Of a DNA stretch of 52,947 bases, positions 22,661 to 34,992 are shown piece after piece. Numbering within the stretch: position 1 is the first letter of the stretch; each line of letters opens with the position of its first letter. The notes below the pieces were generated by a model. The model saw only the letters and a program-made list of their open reading frames with translations. It did not search any database and had not been told where the DNA came from. The position numbers and the translations under genes were made by a program. The DNA is from Chara braunii (Eukaryota; Streptophyta; Charophyceae; Charales; Characeae): the NCBI GenBank assembly GCA_003427395.1, contig BFEA01000030.1, positions 3,394,810 to 3,447,756 of the forward strand, read 5' to 3'.

Positions 22661-24463
22661 TGAGAAAGTAAGAAAAGACTCGCTCCAAGTAGGAGAGAGA
22701 GAAGGTGCACTGCGGAAAAGACAGGATAAGAGGGAAGGAGGAAGCAATCGGCAGATTAGCTGTCAGCAGAGCCCGACAAAACGCAGGGAGGAGGTGCGCC
22801 TGATCCCGAAAGGAGCAAGAGTGACGCCCTGATTGGCCAAGGAGAAGGGGACAAAGAGCGAAAATATCAAGCCTGGTAAGTGTCTTGCTACAACGATTGG
22901 CGGAGAGAATGGGGGCGAGAGGATCAGAGGGGAAGGTTCAACGACTGAGGAGGGAAAAGGACGATGCATATAGCAAAAAACAATTCCCGCCGACTGAAGC
23001 GAAAGGAGAAAGGGAATTTTGAAGGAAAAATGGCGGGCCACTTAGATTTGGAAGAAATTTCGGGATTCTCGTGAAATCGGGAGGCAGAGAGAGATACTGG
23101 TTGAATAGGGAGGAACAAAGATCGACCTGGAAGCAAGACAGGGTGAGGAAAGAAGTATAAGAAGGGAGGTGATCGAAAGGATCGGGGGGGAGAACACTCA
23201 CGCATGGATCAATGGAACACGTTCGAGCACTCGACGCACGAGGCGAAGCTCTGCATCGCGCGAAGTCGAGAGAGGCGCTCGGGAGGAGCGTTGGAGTCGG
23301 GCATACACACGCTGCGGAGTGACGCACGGAACGGCTCACGGGGAGAGCGAGTGTTGCGCGGTCCACGCGCAGTCACCTTCGCCCGATGTACTACCTGAGG
23401 AGCACGAGGTCCTGGGGGTGTTGCGACCAGTCATCCGCCCAAGTGATCAGAGGTCAAGCGAGGGACTCTCTTCAGGGAGGCGGCAAAAACCAACGGCGAG
23501 GGTGAGTCAAGGGAATCATCGATGAACGGACAGGCTGTACTTGTGCATGGAGCGACCGGGGGGAGGAAACGCTGCGGGTGGTACGAGCGGTTTAGCAAAC
23601 GCACTCCACGCGAATGAGAGAGAGTGAAGGGGGAAGAGAGAGAGAGAGAGGGAGAGTGAAAATGAGAGAGAGGGAGAGGAAGTTGAAGTAAGGGGCGCGT
23701 ACCGAGTTTCGCGGAAGGGCTGCAAGGCTGACTTCTTCTTCGTCGGATTGCATGGACTTCTCGGGCACCAGAGGGGGTAGCTCGGTAGGAGTCTGGGAAC
23801 TAAGCTCCAAGAAGGACTCTTGACCAGTCCCTCGGCAACAGGGAGGACTCTTCCCATGGAAGCACTTTAGTCCCCCGTTCGGGAGCCTACCAGCACTTTC
23901 ACATCGCCTCGGGGCACGTGCGTGCAAGAGGGGGATGGGGCGAAGAGAGGGAAGGGGGCCGGAAGCGGAAAGGCAGGACGCTGATGGAAGGACTCACACC
24001 TGGCTTCACCAAAGAGCACAGCTCCAGCGTCTTCAGCTACGTTGGCTGTGACCGCCGATTTCAGCCGGAAGCAGCTACAGTTCGTACGTCGAAGGTCTGC
24101 GCAGACGGGGTCAGGGTCCGCTCGACGGGAATGAGCCCTCAGCTCGACACTCTGCGGCTTTGTTAGGGATAAAGTTTCTCCTTTTTTTTTTCTTCTTGAC
24201 AGTCGAGCTGCGAAAGAGAGAGAGAGAGAAAAAAAGAGAGGAAGAAAGAAAGGGTGTTGATCTTCCCTCGATTTTGCGCGTTGTGGGTCTACAGGCGCTC
24301 CGGTGGCTGATCGCCTGAGTGGTCTATGGTCCAAGGAACTGCTCTCAACAGGGCGGCCAGATGCCCAGCCCTGTAACCCAACCCTAGCTGTAGTGACTTT
24401 GACGGATGCATATCTGTGTGGTCGGCGGTTGGGAAGGAGCCTCTCGAAAGGAAAAAGGAGTTT

Positions 24464-24745
24464 GAGTTCTGTGCGGACAAGTCTGTTTTCGAGTTCCGAG
24501 TGTGAGCGGCTATCTGACGGGTGTTTTCTTTTTGAGTTATGTGCGGACGAGCCTGTTTTCGAGTTTCGGGTGTGAGCGGCTATCTGACGGGTGTTTTCTT
24601 TTTAGTTCTGTGTGGACGAGTCTGTTTTTGAGTTCCGGGTGTGAGCGGCTATCTGACAGGTTTTTTTCTTTTGAGTTTTGTGCGGACGAGTCTATTTTCG
24701 AGTTCCGGGTGTGAGCGGCTATCTGGCGGATGTTTTCTTTCGAGT
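24464..24745. repeat. 70-bp tandem repeat, four units
   Basis: GAGTTCTGTGCGGACRAGTC starts units at 24464, 24534, 24603 and 24673, each continuing to GTGTGAGCGGCTATCTGACG. A weaker fifth copy begins at 24742. As 70 is not a multiple of three, the frame rotates from unit to unit and coding use is unlikely. It sits near the 3' end of the probable solo LTR. Confidence 0.9.
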
Positions 24746-25013
24746 TCTATGTGGTAAATGTGGGGCTTGTCTGGGGTAAAACAAACTGTGTGGCCAGTCA
24801 TCCAAAAGGGCTCTTCGAGTTCTGGGCTGTTGAGTCTGCCCACGGCCGAATATTGGTGCGACCGGCAATTCGGAGGGTGTTTTTAGAGACCTGAGCAGTT
24901 GGGTCTGCCCGTGGTGAGTCCCATTATGACCTAAGGTCTGGAGGGAGTCCCTTGAGTGGAGTAAGGTATTTTGAACTATGTGCTGTCGGGCTTGACCGAA
25001 AGATTGGCTCACA

Positions 25014-27327
25014 CCGGTCACATCTCTATTTGCAGATAACCTTACAGTCCTCATTAAAGCCTCAGCCGCATCACTCAAAGCGCTCATAGAAACCATCCTG
25101 AAATTTGTAGTGGCAGCATACATGATGGTCAATTGGGGAACCAAGAAAGAGGGGTGGTGGTTATCCCTGCAGGACTTTTATCCGCCGCAACAGCCCCCAA
25201 TCAGATAGAGACCAAAAGAAGAGACCATCAGAATCCTGGGTGTCCGCCTAGCAGCCCTTGGCCCCCTAATGGACCACGGTCAGGTTCTGGTCCAAACAAC
25301 GCTTCAAAAGTTGGCCAAATGAGATGGACTACACACATCGCTAGTGGGGAGAGAGCTAGCAATTAACAATGCTATACTAGTCACACAAAACAACATTTTG
25401 GGAGATTCCCAAAAATCAACTCACACACCTGCGCTTGGTGTTGTCAGCCTATTTATGCGATGGAGGAACGACCACAAACCGACCAAGTGTCTAAAGAGGG
25501 TGGCATGGAAGTATGTGGCCCAACCAAAAAAGGTGGGGGGTCTAGGCATTCTAGATCGAGGGGATGAGATCAAGGCTCTCATGTTCAAAGTTATCATCCG
25601 CCTTCTGCTAGCAAATGACATTCCGTGGCTGCCGCTGACATATATACAACTGACAAACCTGGTCCCTCCCTCCTACCCAGACGCTCTGGTCCACCCTCTG
25701 AAATGACTAACGAATGGGACTTGGACGGTACCTAGCCAACCGTGACATAGGCGGGATGGAACGGCCCGAAATAATGTTCGGTGGAATCTAAAAACGACCA
25801 ATTGTGGGTGATAATGCTGCACCAATGGTGGAAGATGGAGCCAACCAAAAAGCCCCCCCCCCCTCAGATGGCAGGAAATATGGAGACAACAGATATTTGG
25901 GAAACCTGACATATGTGATGAAAATGGGATGCCATTCTCTCTCGCAACCAACTCTCAATGACTGACGTGGGTGAGAAATGATATTTACGTGGTGGGAGAC
26001 CTTTGGGATAGCGAGAAGGGAGACTGAAAAACAGTTGAACAACTAAGACAATCCTGTTAGGTATTAAGAAACGCCAGGAGAAGTTGGACCGTATCCACAG
26101 GGCGACCCCACCCACGTGGGTGATCGTCTTGCAAAACGGCCCATCAATCCGCAGTCTGGACTGGGTCATATGCAGCGTCAGGAACACCATACCAATGACC
26201 ATCTTTAGGGTAGGTTAATGCATATGTCAAGAGGCGCAATTGCACGCTTACGTACCAGACATGCCAGAAGCACGGTGGGCGCCGATGAAAAGGTATAGTG
26301 ATCAGGACCGCACACTCCTGGTTGAAGGACTGACTAGGGTGAGGGTGGTGGGCTCATACGAAACGGCCAGCCCGGTGTCTGCACTCCCATTCGACTCGGA
26401 CGAATGGGAGCGGAAAGGGAGAGATCTTACACCAATATGGCAATATTCGGTGAGACAAGGATACAGGCAGGCGCACACACTACACATCTCCACACCGTGA
26501 CACCAGTGGTCCAAAACCGGTGGAAAAGTGACTCACCAGTAGACAAAACGAATCTACACCGTATCCATTGGGCCACCTATACACACATTATGTCGACATC
26601 CTACCGAGCCCTGCAATGGCAGATCACACACCGATGCCTTCCGACATCGGTCTGGCTAACCTCAAGGTCTAACCTGGAGCAAGCAGGTCTTCTGTCCCCT
26701 ATTTGGTCCCACCGTGGCCCTACCGCACAATGCAGGTGCGCTGATTTGGAGCACTGTCTACTGGCATGTTCGATGGCGGTGCAGGTGTGGCAATGGTGGG
26801 ATGCATTGTGGCACGACATAACTGGATCAAGCTTCCAATGGAACATAACTCTTATCCTCTTGGGAAAACCCGCGGATTATCCAACAGTGTGGTCACCTTT
26901 TCAAATAAACCTCTTGAAACACATGAGGCTTGATATCCTCATGATAATATGGAGAATGAGTTGCCCAGGCGAAAGGCAAGATGCTGCCTTTGGCTTCCAC
27001 GAAGCCAAAGCCGAACTAGCAGAGGTCATTCCGGCGAACATGTTGAAAGCCAGCAAAAAACTAGCATAGACTATGGCAACGACCCTTGACCAAGCGGCCA
27101 CGCAAAAAGCACTACAGATCTTTGTGGAAAACTGGATCGATCCACACCAAGAATTGGTCGGGGTGCAGGAAAACGGAAAGATATTGTGGAAACACTGGAT
27201 GGCACAGAGCGACCACTGGATTCATAGACCGACAAAATGCTTCCCCATACCTCTGCCAGGTCGGACTACAGGCGCAATGGCAGAAGGGAGTCTGAGTCCC
27301 AGGCGACAGGATCAGACCCCGGACTCT
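25014..27327 (+). pseudogene. LINE RT end and C-terminal domain (continuation)
   Basis: Reading resumes with SLFADNLTVLIKAS: the catalytic FADD has become FADN, losing the second aspartate. Then come VNWGTKKEGWW, the GRELAINNAI block (25344-25706), and 26404-27069 with LQWQITHRCLPTSVWL and the zinc-binding region (AQCRCADLEHCLLAC). A TAG at 27067-27069 interrupts the C-terminus, which continues in the same frame to LFVENW-like and WIHRPTKC segments. The N gap follows, and LINE tail sequence (CCAACACCACTAGCAC) appears just after it at 27515. Confidence 0.8.
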
Positions 27328-27514
27328 NNNNNNNNNNNNNNNNNNNNNNNNNNNNNNNNNNNNNNNNNNNNNNNNNNNNNNNNNNNNNNNNNNNNNNNNN
27401 NNNNNNNNNNNNNNNNNNNNNNNNNNNNNNNNNNNNNNNNNNNNNNNNNNNNNNNNNNNNNNNNNNNNNNNNNNNNNNNNNNNNNNNNNNNNNNNNNNNN
27501 NNNNNNNNNNNNNN
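27328..27514. other. Assembly gap (187 N)
   Basis: Unknown sequence. Sequence after it matches the end of the family A tail, so the gap probably hides the LINE 3' UTR. Confidence 0.99.
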
Positions 27515-27530
27515 CCAACACCACTAGCAC

Positions 27531-27561
27531 CTGTCTCTTATACACATCTAGATGTGTATAA
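27531..27561. other. Residual Nextera mate-pair junction adapter
   Basis: CTGTCTCTTATACACATCT (27531-27549) is followed directly by its reverse complement to AGATGTGTATAA (27550-27561). These are 31 of the 38 bases of the known Nextera circularisation junction. It is a library artefact and not genomic DNA. Sequence on its two sides came from distant ends of one mate-pair fragment. Confidence 0.95.
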
Positions 27562-28243
27562 TTCACCGCCCCCTCCCCTTCCGACGGCCTCCCCACCCTA
27601 CACTCAGTCCTCCCCCTTCTCCATCCCCTCCGCTTCACCCACTGACAAAACCCCCTCCCCTTACGTTGTCTCCCCCTCTCCCACTCTATCTGCCCTGCTC
27701 CCCACCTCTGCCTGCCCTCCCGATCCCAGACCCTCCACACCGGGTGGCCAACCGACTCACATCGTAAGCACATCTGCAACTTCTAGAGACAATAGACAAC
27801 AATAATACAACATTTACTCAGTATCTGATCAATGATAATACAGTCGCCCTGCGCCGGACCCGAGCAGCAACGGTGGTGAGTACGGCTCTCCCCCAGTACA
27901 GGGGCTGGCAGACCTGTGCTGACCACACAACTTAGAACAACATAACCAAGGGGTGAATCACTGTAGATGGGACCAATAAAAGCAGCAGTGGGCTCAGATA
28001 GGAAGTAGGTAAGGTTACAGATTACGGGACAGGGAGGATGCAAGAAATGGCAACATAGTCAACCCAACATATCACAACGGTCTAATCTGCTTAGTAGTTG
28101 AGCATACACCCGGTCAGGCAGTTGCACGGGCATAATCTCTCCCTACAGAGTCAACTGCACTGCACCACATTGCTTTGCAATATATTCCACCCATGGTAGA
28201 TCTTCTTGCTCTAAAGATTTTGAATGCCACGCAAGGGATTAAT
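27562..28243. other. Target-side DNA 5' of a LINE, proline-rich frame
   Basis: 27563-27805 is C-rich and encodes a Pro/Ser/Thr-rich stretch, with its apparent ATG inside the adapter. It could be the ORF1 start of an older element. The rest has no recognisable gene. It lies outside the LINE that begins at 28261. Confidence 0.35.
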
Positions 28244-28260
28244 GAGGGTTTAGGGTCTAA
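28244..28260 (+). repeat. 17-bp target-site duplication, left copy
   Basis: GAGGGTTTAGGGTCTAA occurs here and again, without mismatch, at 34993-35009 directly after the LINE poly(A). It contains one plant-type telomere unit, TTTAGGG. Confidence 0.85.
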
Positions 28261-28275
28261 CAGGACCCTTGCTGT

Positions 28276-29991
28276 GTGATCCGTTCAAACACACCTGGTG
28301 GAGAACCCAAAGAAGGAGGTGGGGTGAGAGGATGGGAATGGGAAAAAGGGGAAGTGCTGGATTGGAATACTAAACCGCCAGACCAATGGATGCCCCCTAA
28401 ATCGGTTGAGGCACAGATGGACTCGACCTCCAATCCTTCACATTCTCCCCCCAAGGAAAAAGATGCACTAACCCATAAAAAACAGAGTAGGTCAGATGCG
28501 GTGGGGACTGGGCCCAGGACAGAGCCCATGCCTCAGAATTTCATCACCCCGTCAGACCTGGGAGAATTATGGCAAACCCGTCCCAAAAAAAAAAAAAAAC
28601 TCCAGCAAGCCTGGAATAATACAAAACCAAAACAAACAAATTGACCCCGGACAATTAGACAACAAATTTCAGGCCATAGCAAGCACAACAAAAATAGGGG
28701 ACGAACAGGCAGCCAAGCAACAGCCAAGGGAAGTAGGACATATCGAGCAATCAAGGGGAGGGATGGACAAAACACAAGGGAGGCCGAAGAGGCCCGTTGG
28801 AGGCAATAGTGAATGGACGAACAAGGAGGGGGTGGGAGGAGGGGGGGGAGACGGGGAGGAACAGAGAAGGGATGTTACGGTGCAGAGGGGAGAGAAACAA
28901 CAAATTTTAAGGGCTGAGCACTTCAGCACCCACCAGGAGACAGGGCAGCACACCTCGGGGGGGGTAGTAGCATCGGACCCTTCTCAAGGGATTCATGCCC
29001 TAGAAGAATCACCCCCTAACATGGATCCTTCCGGACGACCTCTGGCAATGGGAGAGCCCCTTCCCAATACGGACCCATTCGTTCAAGCTTTTGGGCCCCA
29101 ACCAATGGATTGGGGACCACCGAAGGGCTCCTCAGATGAGCGAGGATGGATAGGACACCCGAAGCTTGGGGGTCACAAGGGGAAGAGGATGTTGAGACCA
29201 AGCTAAGGGGCCTGGCCGAATGGTTAATTGCCCAACTTCAGGGACTATACACACGACAAACTGAGTCATACTGGGATGAGGCTTACGTACAACCATTTTC
29301 CCTGCTGGATGAGGGGCCCTCAATGACAAGAACGCCAGACCTTTTCGAGAGCTGCACAGACAAGCCCCCTTCTCACCCCCCTGATTATACACAACTGACC
29401 ACGCACACTGAACACACCAAACAGGGAGAGGATGACATCTCAGAGGCAGCAAAAGAAATGGGGCTTTCAGAGCGGTTAAAAATGTGTCACCTTATTGAGA
29501 AGGGGCTGTACCACAAAGGTCTGCCAGAAGGGGATAAAGTGTTGGTGCTCCCTATCAGGAGGAAGACATAAAATTGGGAACTAGGCCTCTCACCTGCTGA
29601 GTCAGAGGACCCATATGCCTCGACCTATGGAGGAATAACATTACGTGGGTGGCATATGTGGAGGGAAGGGGCATTACGGATCCACGAGGTTACAAATTTT
29701 ATTACACGCCATTACGAACCGGGGGCAAGGGTCACAATCAGCATATCATTAGAGAACCTAAAGATGACCTACAAGGATCTCTACGTGGGATTCGAAGACA
29801 ATAAGGAGGCAGGTCTACAATGACACACACATAACGCATTCTTAGATACCCAACAACTAAAAATAAAACCTAATGACATTTGGTCAACTGATGAGCTGCT
29901 CACATGTATTTGTACTATATTAAGAAAAAACATTCTCAATAAGAGGGTGGACTGGGAAACACAAGAATGGTCACCGTTACAAAATGCATAA
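28276..29991 (+). pseudogene. LINE ORF1-like protein, broken
   Basis: The reading starts in one frame (28276-28600) and shifts at an A run (28586-28600). It runs 28600-29206 in a second frame, then returns to the first at about 29146-29571 and continues past a TAA (29569) and a TGA to a TAA at 29989-29991. The N-terminal half is rich in Gln, Gly, Pro and charged residues and is probably disordered. The C-terminal third (GGITLRGWHMW, KMTYKDLYVGFED) looks folded. I see no CCHC knuckle or clear RRM. Its role as an RNA-binding ORF1 protein is inferred from position just before ORF2. Confidence 0.55.
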
Positions 29992-30022
29992 GAAAAGGGG
30001 TCAAAGGGACTAACTAACTACG

Positions 30023-30868
30023 ATGGACTGGGTAGAAAAGGTGTATGGTAGGAACAAAAAATGGAAACACACCATCCAACAGTCAGACCTAGATATTAAA
30101 TCGATTAATGTAAATGGTTTAGTATTCCGCAACTCGGAAAAAAAGAATGCATTATGGGATTTAATGCGGGGGGGCGGGGGAAGGACATGGCTGGATGTAG
30201 TGTGCAATCAGGAAACCCACCTACTGGACACCCCAGAGCACCACAGGGCTCACGAGCAAGTTTGGTCCTTTCAAAGCTACCAGTCTTTTGCCCCCAGCCC
30301 GGGAAACGTCGGGGTGACAATATGGATCCTGCCCGAATCACGTCTACAAATACTCAGTTGGGAAAAGGATAAGGAAGACGGACGATGGGTCAAGGTGTTG
30401 GGCATGTTGGAACTAGAAGTGGTGTGCATTATATCTTTATATGCCCCTAACACAACCCGTGAGAGAAGGACTTTTTTCGAAAAAAATGAAACGGTCCCGA
30501 CTCCAGATATCCCGATAATCCTAGCAGGAGATTTCAATGTTGCACCGGATAGATGGCTAGACCGATGGAAAGTCCACCCCTCTACCGCACACAATGCAGA
30601 GGAGGATGAGCGGATGCTGAAAGACTTATGCACTCCCCTCTCATTATTCGACACTTCCAGGCGAAGTTTCCCGTCTGAAAGGGCTTTCACATGTACTCAG
30701 AACAATGATCCCGACAAACTGTTTAAATCCTGGATCGATCTAATCTTGGCATCAGAAGAATTGGGAGGAGGGTTCACCGTAGCAGCAATACTGCCAACGA
30801 GCCCATACCCAGGTTTGGACCGCAAAATGTGTATGACAGTCTGGACCTTTCACAGACGGTCTGACTAG
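30023..30868 (+). pseudogene. LINE ORF2 endonuclease domain
   Basis: The 281-residue open frame starts MDWVEKVYGRNK. Endonuclease motifs in order are DIKSINVNGL, VCNQETHLL (metal-binding Glu), ISLYAPN, LAGDFNVAPD and SWIDLILASEE. The last motif, GLDHAMSV in the copy at 8357-8689, reads GLDRKMCM here, so the catalytic histidine is replaced by arginine. A TAG follows at the end. The enzyme would nick target DNA to prime reverse transcription; this copy should be inactive. Confidence 0.85.
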
Positions 30869-30986
30869 GGGGCTAGCTACTATAAACTTAATACCTCCCT
30901 ACTGCAGTCGGATTCCTTCCAAAAATACCTGCAGCAGGCTTGAACTTCTGGAAAGGTTACCGCCTTCATCAAGACTCTCAGATCAC

Positions 30987-32560
30987 ATGGTGCAACAACG
31001 GACTTTTTTTATGGCAAAAAAATGCAACGATTACTCCAAATATCTAGCTTCACAGCGACACCAGAAAGAAATCACGATAATGCAAAACCTTGTGGACGCA
31101 GAGCAGAACCAAAATTCGCAAGGGCAGGAATCGTGGACCTCTGAACTACAAATTCATATTCTTGACTTGAAGTCTCAGTTCGTGAAGCATGCACAATATC
31201 GATGGCAGGGATCCCAAACAAGGGCAAGGCTATCCAGATTCTCCACAGAAGGGGCGATGGATTCTCATTTCTTTAGCTTAGCTAAAACACGTCTCAAAAG
31301 GACCATGATCGAGACACTCTACGAACCGGAAACCAGGGATTCGGTCCCAGCCGTGACCACGGCTCGTTACACTAAGATAATATACGACTTTTATAAAGAC
31401 CTCTTCTCCTCGCACATGGATAAGTCGGATGCGCTATACCATGATCGTAAATTAAAAGAATTTTTGGAACCAGTTAACAAAATATTGACGTCTGAACAAC
31501 GTGAATCCTTAGAAGCCCCACTCTCTAAACAAGAGATATTAACCGCTCTCCTACAAATGAAGGAGGAAAAGGTGTCTGGGATTTATGACTTCCCTAAGGA
31601 ATTTGGGAAACCACGTGAGACTTTCTAAACCAAGATATCATGGATTTCTACGAAGAAGTATGACTCACAGGAGAGATGGGAGAAAAGGTGGGACAAGGGA
31701 TACTGACCCTCTTATATTAAAAAAAAGGACAAAATAGATGTTAGAAATTACTGCCCTATCACCTTGCTCATAATAATATATAAAATGTTGTCAAAAGCCT
31801 TGGCTAATAGAATGATCCCAGTAATGGAAGATATCATTCATCCTTCAAAAACCAGCTTCATGGAAAATAGAAATATACAAGAGAACATTTTGTTAATCCA
31901 CGAAGTACTTCAACTCACGAGACACTCCCGTCAAAACGCAGCCTTGGTGTTCATTGATTTCGAAAAGTCTACGACCATGTGGACTGGTTGTTCCTTGACA
32001 GATGTCTGGAAAAAATGAACTTTGGACCAGATTTCAGATGTTGGATACAAATTCTGCACCAAAATGCAACCACTTGCGTCCAAGTTAACGGATGTCTGGC
32101 GCCACCCTTACGCCTGGAGCGGCCGGTCCGCCAGGGGGACCCTATCGCCCCCTTCTTTTTCTTGGTCATTATGGAGACACTAGCTTTCAACCGTCGGACA
32201 AATAAGAACATCACCAGAATCCGTGTCACACACATTCCAGAGGGTGCAATACCAGTATGCTCCCTTTTTGCGGATGATCTTACAAGTCTAGCGGAGGCCA
32301 CACATCGCAACATGGAAATTCAACAGATGATGGAAAAGCTTGCCGAGGTCTCCGACATGACAGTTAACTGGGGGAGCAAAACACAAGGATGGTGGATCCG
32401 CTATCAAGGGGGTCGTCCCCGAGAGTCACCGCACATCACATGGATGTCATTAGAGACCCCAGTAAGAATTCTAGGGGTAACCATGACCACAAAAGGATGC
32501 CCAACAACAAATGACGAGTGGATCAGTGCCCCGACAAAAACTAAACAACTGGAGAAATAA
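30987..32560 (+). pseudogene. LINE ORF2 linker and reverse transcriptase
   Basis: 30987-31628 holds the linker and fingers (HAQYRWQGSQ, KVSGIYDFPKEF). 31764-32018 holds IIYKMLSKALANRMIPVMEDIIHPS and VFIDFEK. One base is missing at about 31967 and shifts the frame inside motif A. 31979-32560 then carries CLEKMNFG, RQGDPIAPFFF, the intact catalytic FADD and WGSKTQGWW. A further stop precedes 31764. Confidence 0.85.
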
Positions 32561-34407
32561 GCATACATCCCTTTTTGGCCGCACTCTAGTAATCAACAAT
32601 GTAATTTTTGCAACATTGTGGTACAAATCGTTGCTATGGCCATTGAGCAAATCAGCCCTGAGGAGCCTAAAAAAAAAGGCAACAGTTTTCTTATGGAGAG
32701 GGGACGGCGAGCAAAGCAACGTGATAAGCCGAGTGACGTGGGATTCAAATATCCAGCCTAAGGCAAAGGGAGGCCTGAGGATAATTTACTCAACTACACG
32801 GGTGCAAGCATTACGATTAAAATGGATGAAAAAACTTATTTTCACCCCCCAGTGTTCATGGTGCGTTTTAATTGTGAAACACCAGGCATGACTGACCCCG
32901 GAAACTCCCCAAACGATCCACACACTTACATGGCTAGAGGACCGTTTTTTGACGATTCCGCGCAAACTCCCCAAAGGAAGGGAAGGGTTGGATGACGGTG
33001 GTCAGGCAATGGATAACTTTTGCCCATCTCTGCTGGACACCAGGCGTAGACCCCCACTCCCAGCTAGGACTCACCCCGACTGTTGGGAGGAAGTTTACCG
33101 TCAACCCCTTTTTGGAAATCGATGGATCAGAGAATCGAGTGGTTGTGTCATGACAAACCCATCCCTACCCTGAAAGAATTGGGTTAAACGATGTGTGCTC
33201 AGGGTTAGGGATCTTTGGGACAATGACAGGCAGGACTCGAAAACAAGAGACCCGTTGCGAGAAAACCTATGGTACTGCCATCACATAGCAGAATTTTTGG
33301 ATCAGTTAATTGAAGCCATCCCACTCGCGTGGTACCAAATCCTTAGACAAGGCCCACGCTGAGAGCATGTGATTAGGTGACAAGCACTAGGGCCCCACTG
33401 AGGGTGGGCCAGGTACATATGGTCTCATCTCAAACAGTCCTGGTCGAACACTACACTATCACCAGAACAGGCACCATTCAAGGAAATGGCGACCCCTTTC
33501 AATGGAAAGAGAAAGCATTGACACAAAGGGTGAGAGTTATAGAAGCGAAGGGACAGAGGGTGGTGTTCCAGCCACTCAAACCAATCCAAGACCTGGCTCT
33601 GGATCCAACAGAATGGTCATGGAAACCCCCCAGGGGAGGGGAGGCCCCAACGCTGGTTACATCAGCCTGCACCAGCTGTCGGTCAAATCAGCCTACAAAA
33701 TGCTCAGACCCAAAAGGCGGTTGAGGGACACAGTTAACGACCAATGGGCTAGGCACCTAAATGTGGACCGCTCCCTCCTCTCACCGATCCAATGGTTCAA
33801 GGAATAAAAATGTAAACCTATGAAGATCACCTCCCTGCAGTGGCAGATTGCCCACCGATGTTTGCCAACCAATGATTGGTTGACGGACCGCACTAATCTA
33901 GAACAAAGAGGCCTGCTACTTCCGTGGTGCCAGCGATGCCAGAGTCTGTTTCCTTTCCATAAGAAGGCGGAGACCATCGAACATATTTTCATGTAATGCC
34001 CGATCGCCCAATTCATTTGGCGATGGTGGGATCGCATATGGAGGAAAATGGAACCGACAATCCCCCGGCCCTGGTCCTGGCAAGCGATATTGGCTGGCCA
34101 CTGGCCGCTGGCAGGAGCAGCCACGACCTTCATAGAGAATATGTACAAACTTGGAAGGAGAGTGGTGATATGGGCACTTTGGTGGCAGAGGTGCACCCTG
34201 GCCATGGAAAAGGTGAGAGTGGAAGGGCCAGAAATCACAGAACAGATCCAGCAGCAGGTGCATTTTGAACTCACACAAAGATGGTTGGACACAAAAGCAC
34301 AGTTAGACCTCTTTAGACAAATCGGAGATGTTAGGAGGCAGATTGCAACATTCTGCACAGACTGGGTAGGAGGAGAGAGAGAAGGATGGATTGCAAAAGT
34401 AGAATGA
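32561..34407 (+). pseudogene. LINE ORF2 post-RT and zinc-binding C-terminus
   Basis: Fragments in several frames include FGRTLVINNVIFATLWYKS, FLWRGDGE and HTWLEDRFLTIPRK-like text. Next come KSAYKMLRPKRRLRD (33502-33807), LQWQIAHRCLPTNDWL, and WCQRCQSLFP with ETIEHIF, the Cys/His pattern of the zf-RVT domain. The last part, 34048-34407, is a helical C-terminus ending DWVGGEREGW. A TAA and several shifts interrupt it. Confidence 0.8.
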
Positions 34408-34992
34408 AGTGGGGATAGGGGAGAGGGACAGCGGGATTTGGAAGATATAAGAGACAACTGTTTAATTTTCAAAGACTGGACAAACATAGAACCCTCTTCC
34501 CACTACGCCCTCCCTCGGGCTTTCCAGACCCGTTCCTGCCTCATGCCCTTTCCCTGACAGAGATTCTATCTTGAATGATAAAACTCCTAACCGGTCTCCC
34601 TCACACCCACATGCATCTGAATACATATACATGTATCTCGACTTATACACAATCATATGGAATTCCTCCCTGGTGCCCCCTGGGGAGGACTCCGCTAAAA
34701 TACAGATCCTTTCGCATATCTATTTCTTATGAGTTTCTTTTCTTTACCTTTCTCCTGCTCAGTTAACCCCCTTTTCTTATGATTGGGGTGGTCAATGCTG
34801 GCAGCCAGATTTCTCTGAGCAATATGTACCTTTCATGTTTAATGGGACGCTGGACCCGGTTTCTAGCAGGTGCAGCTCCCCACCAATAGATGGAGCAGCT
34901 GGAGGCTACTACTAGTGGGGGATGCTCGTATCACCCTCTCTAGTAAATAGCCAAGGCTTTTTCAAAAAAAAAGAAAAAAAGAAAAAAAAAAA

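Larger units (their letters stand above)
21562..25013. mobile_element. Probable solo LTR, 3.45 kb, inside a LINE
   Basis: The insertion starts TGTCGGGCGG at 21562 and ends TTGGCTCACA at 25013. It therefore has TGT...ACA ends and is bracketed by CCGG on both sides (21558-21561 and 25014-25017). Host LINE codons read MVPV before it and SLFADN after it. No gag, pol or transposase can be read inside; open frames on either strand are low-complexity. This fits a solo LTR left by recombination between the two LTRs of an element. The length is large for an LTR, and no paired LTR is present for comparison. A long non-autonomous element is the alternative. Confidence 0.55.
28261..34992 (+). mobile_element. 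Family A LINE, longest copy, with TSD
   Basis: A 6.7-kb insertion is bounded by the 17-bp duplication. It has an ORF1-like region (28276-29991), endonuclease (30023-30868), linker and reverse transcriptase (30987-32560), post-RT and zinc-binding C-terminus (32561-34407), a 3' UTR, the conserved tail (34843-34960) and an A-rich end to 34992. It carries many frameshifts and stops, so it cannot move by itself. It is the best reference here for the family layout. Confidence 0.9.

Noticed and set aside
23867-24334. 155-residue open frame on the minus strand
   Set aside because: Low-complexity composition inside the probable LTR, with no domain; arises from purine-rich sequence.
24303-24714. Open frames with repeated peptide in the 70-bp array
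   Set aside because: The unit is not a multiple of three, so the frame changes each repeat; not protein-coding.
27312-27779. Long open frames crossing the N gap
   Set aside because: They run through unknown bases and the adapter, so they cannot be real genes.
28244-28260. Interstitial telomere repeat
   Set aside because: Only one TTTAGGG unit at each site, and the two sites are explained as a target duplication.
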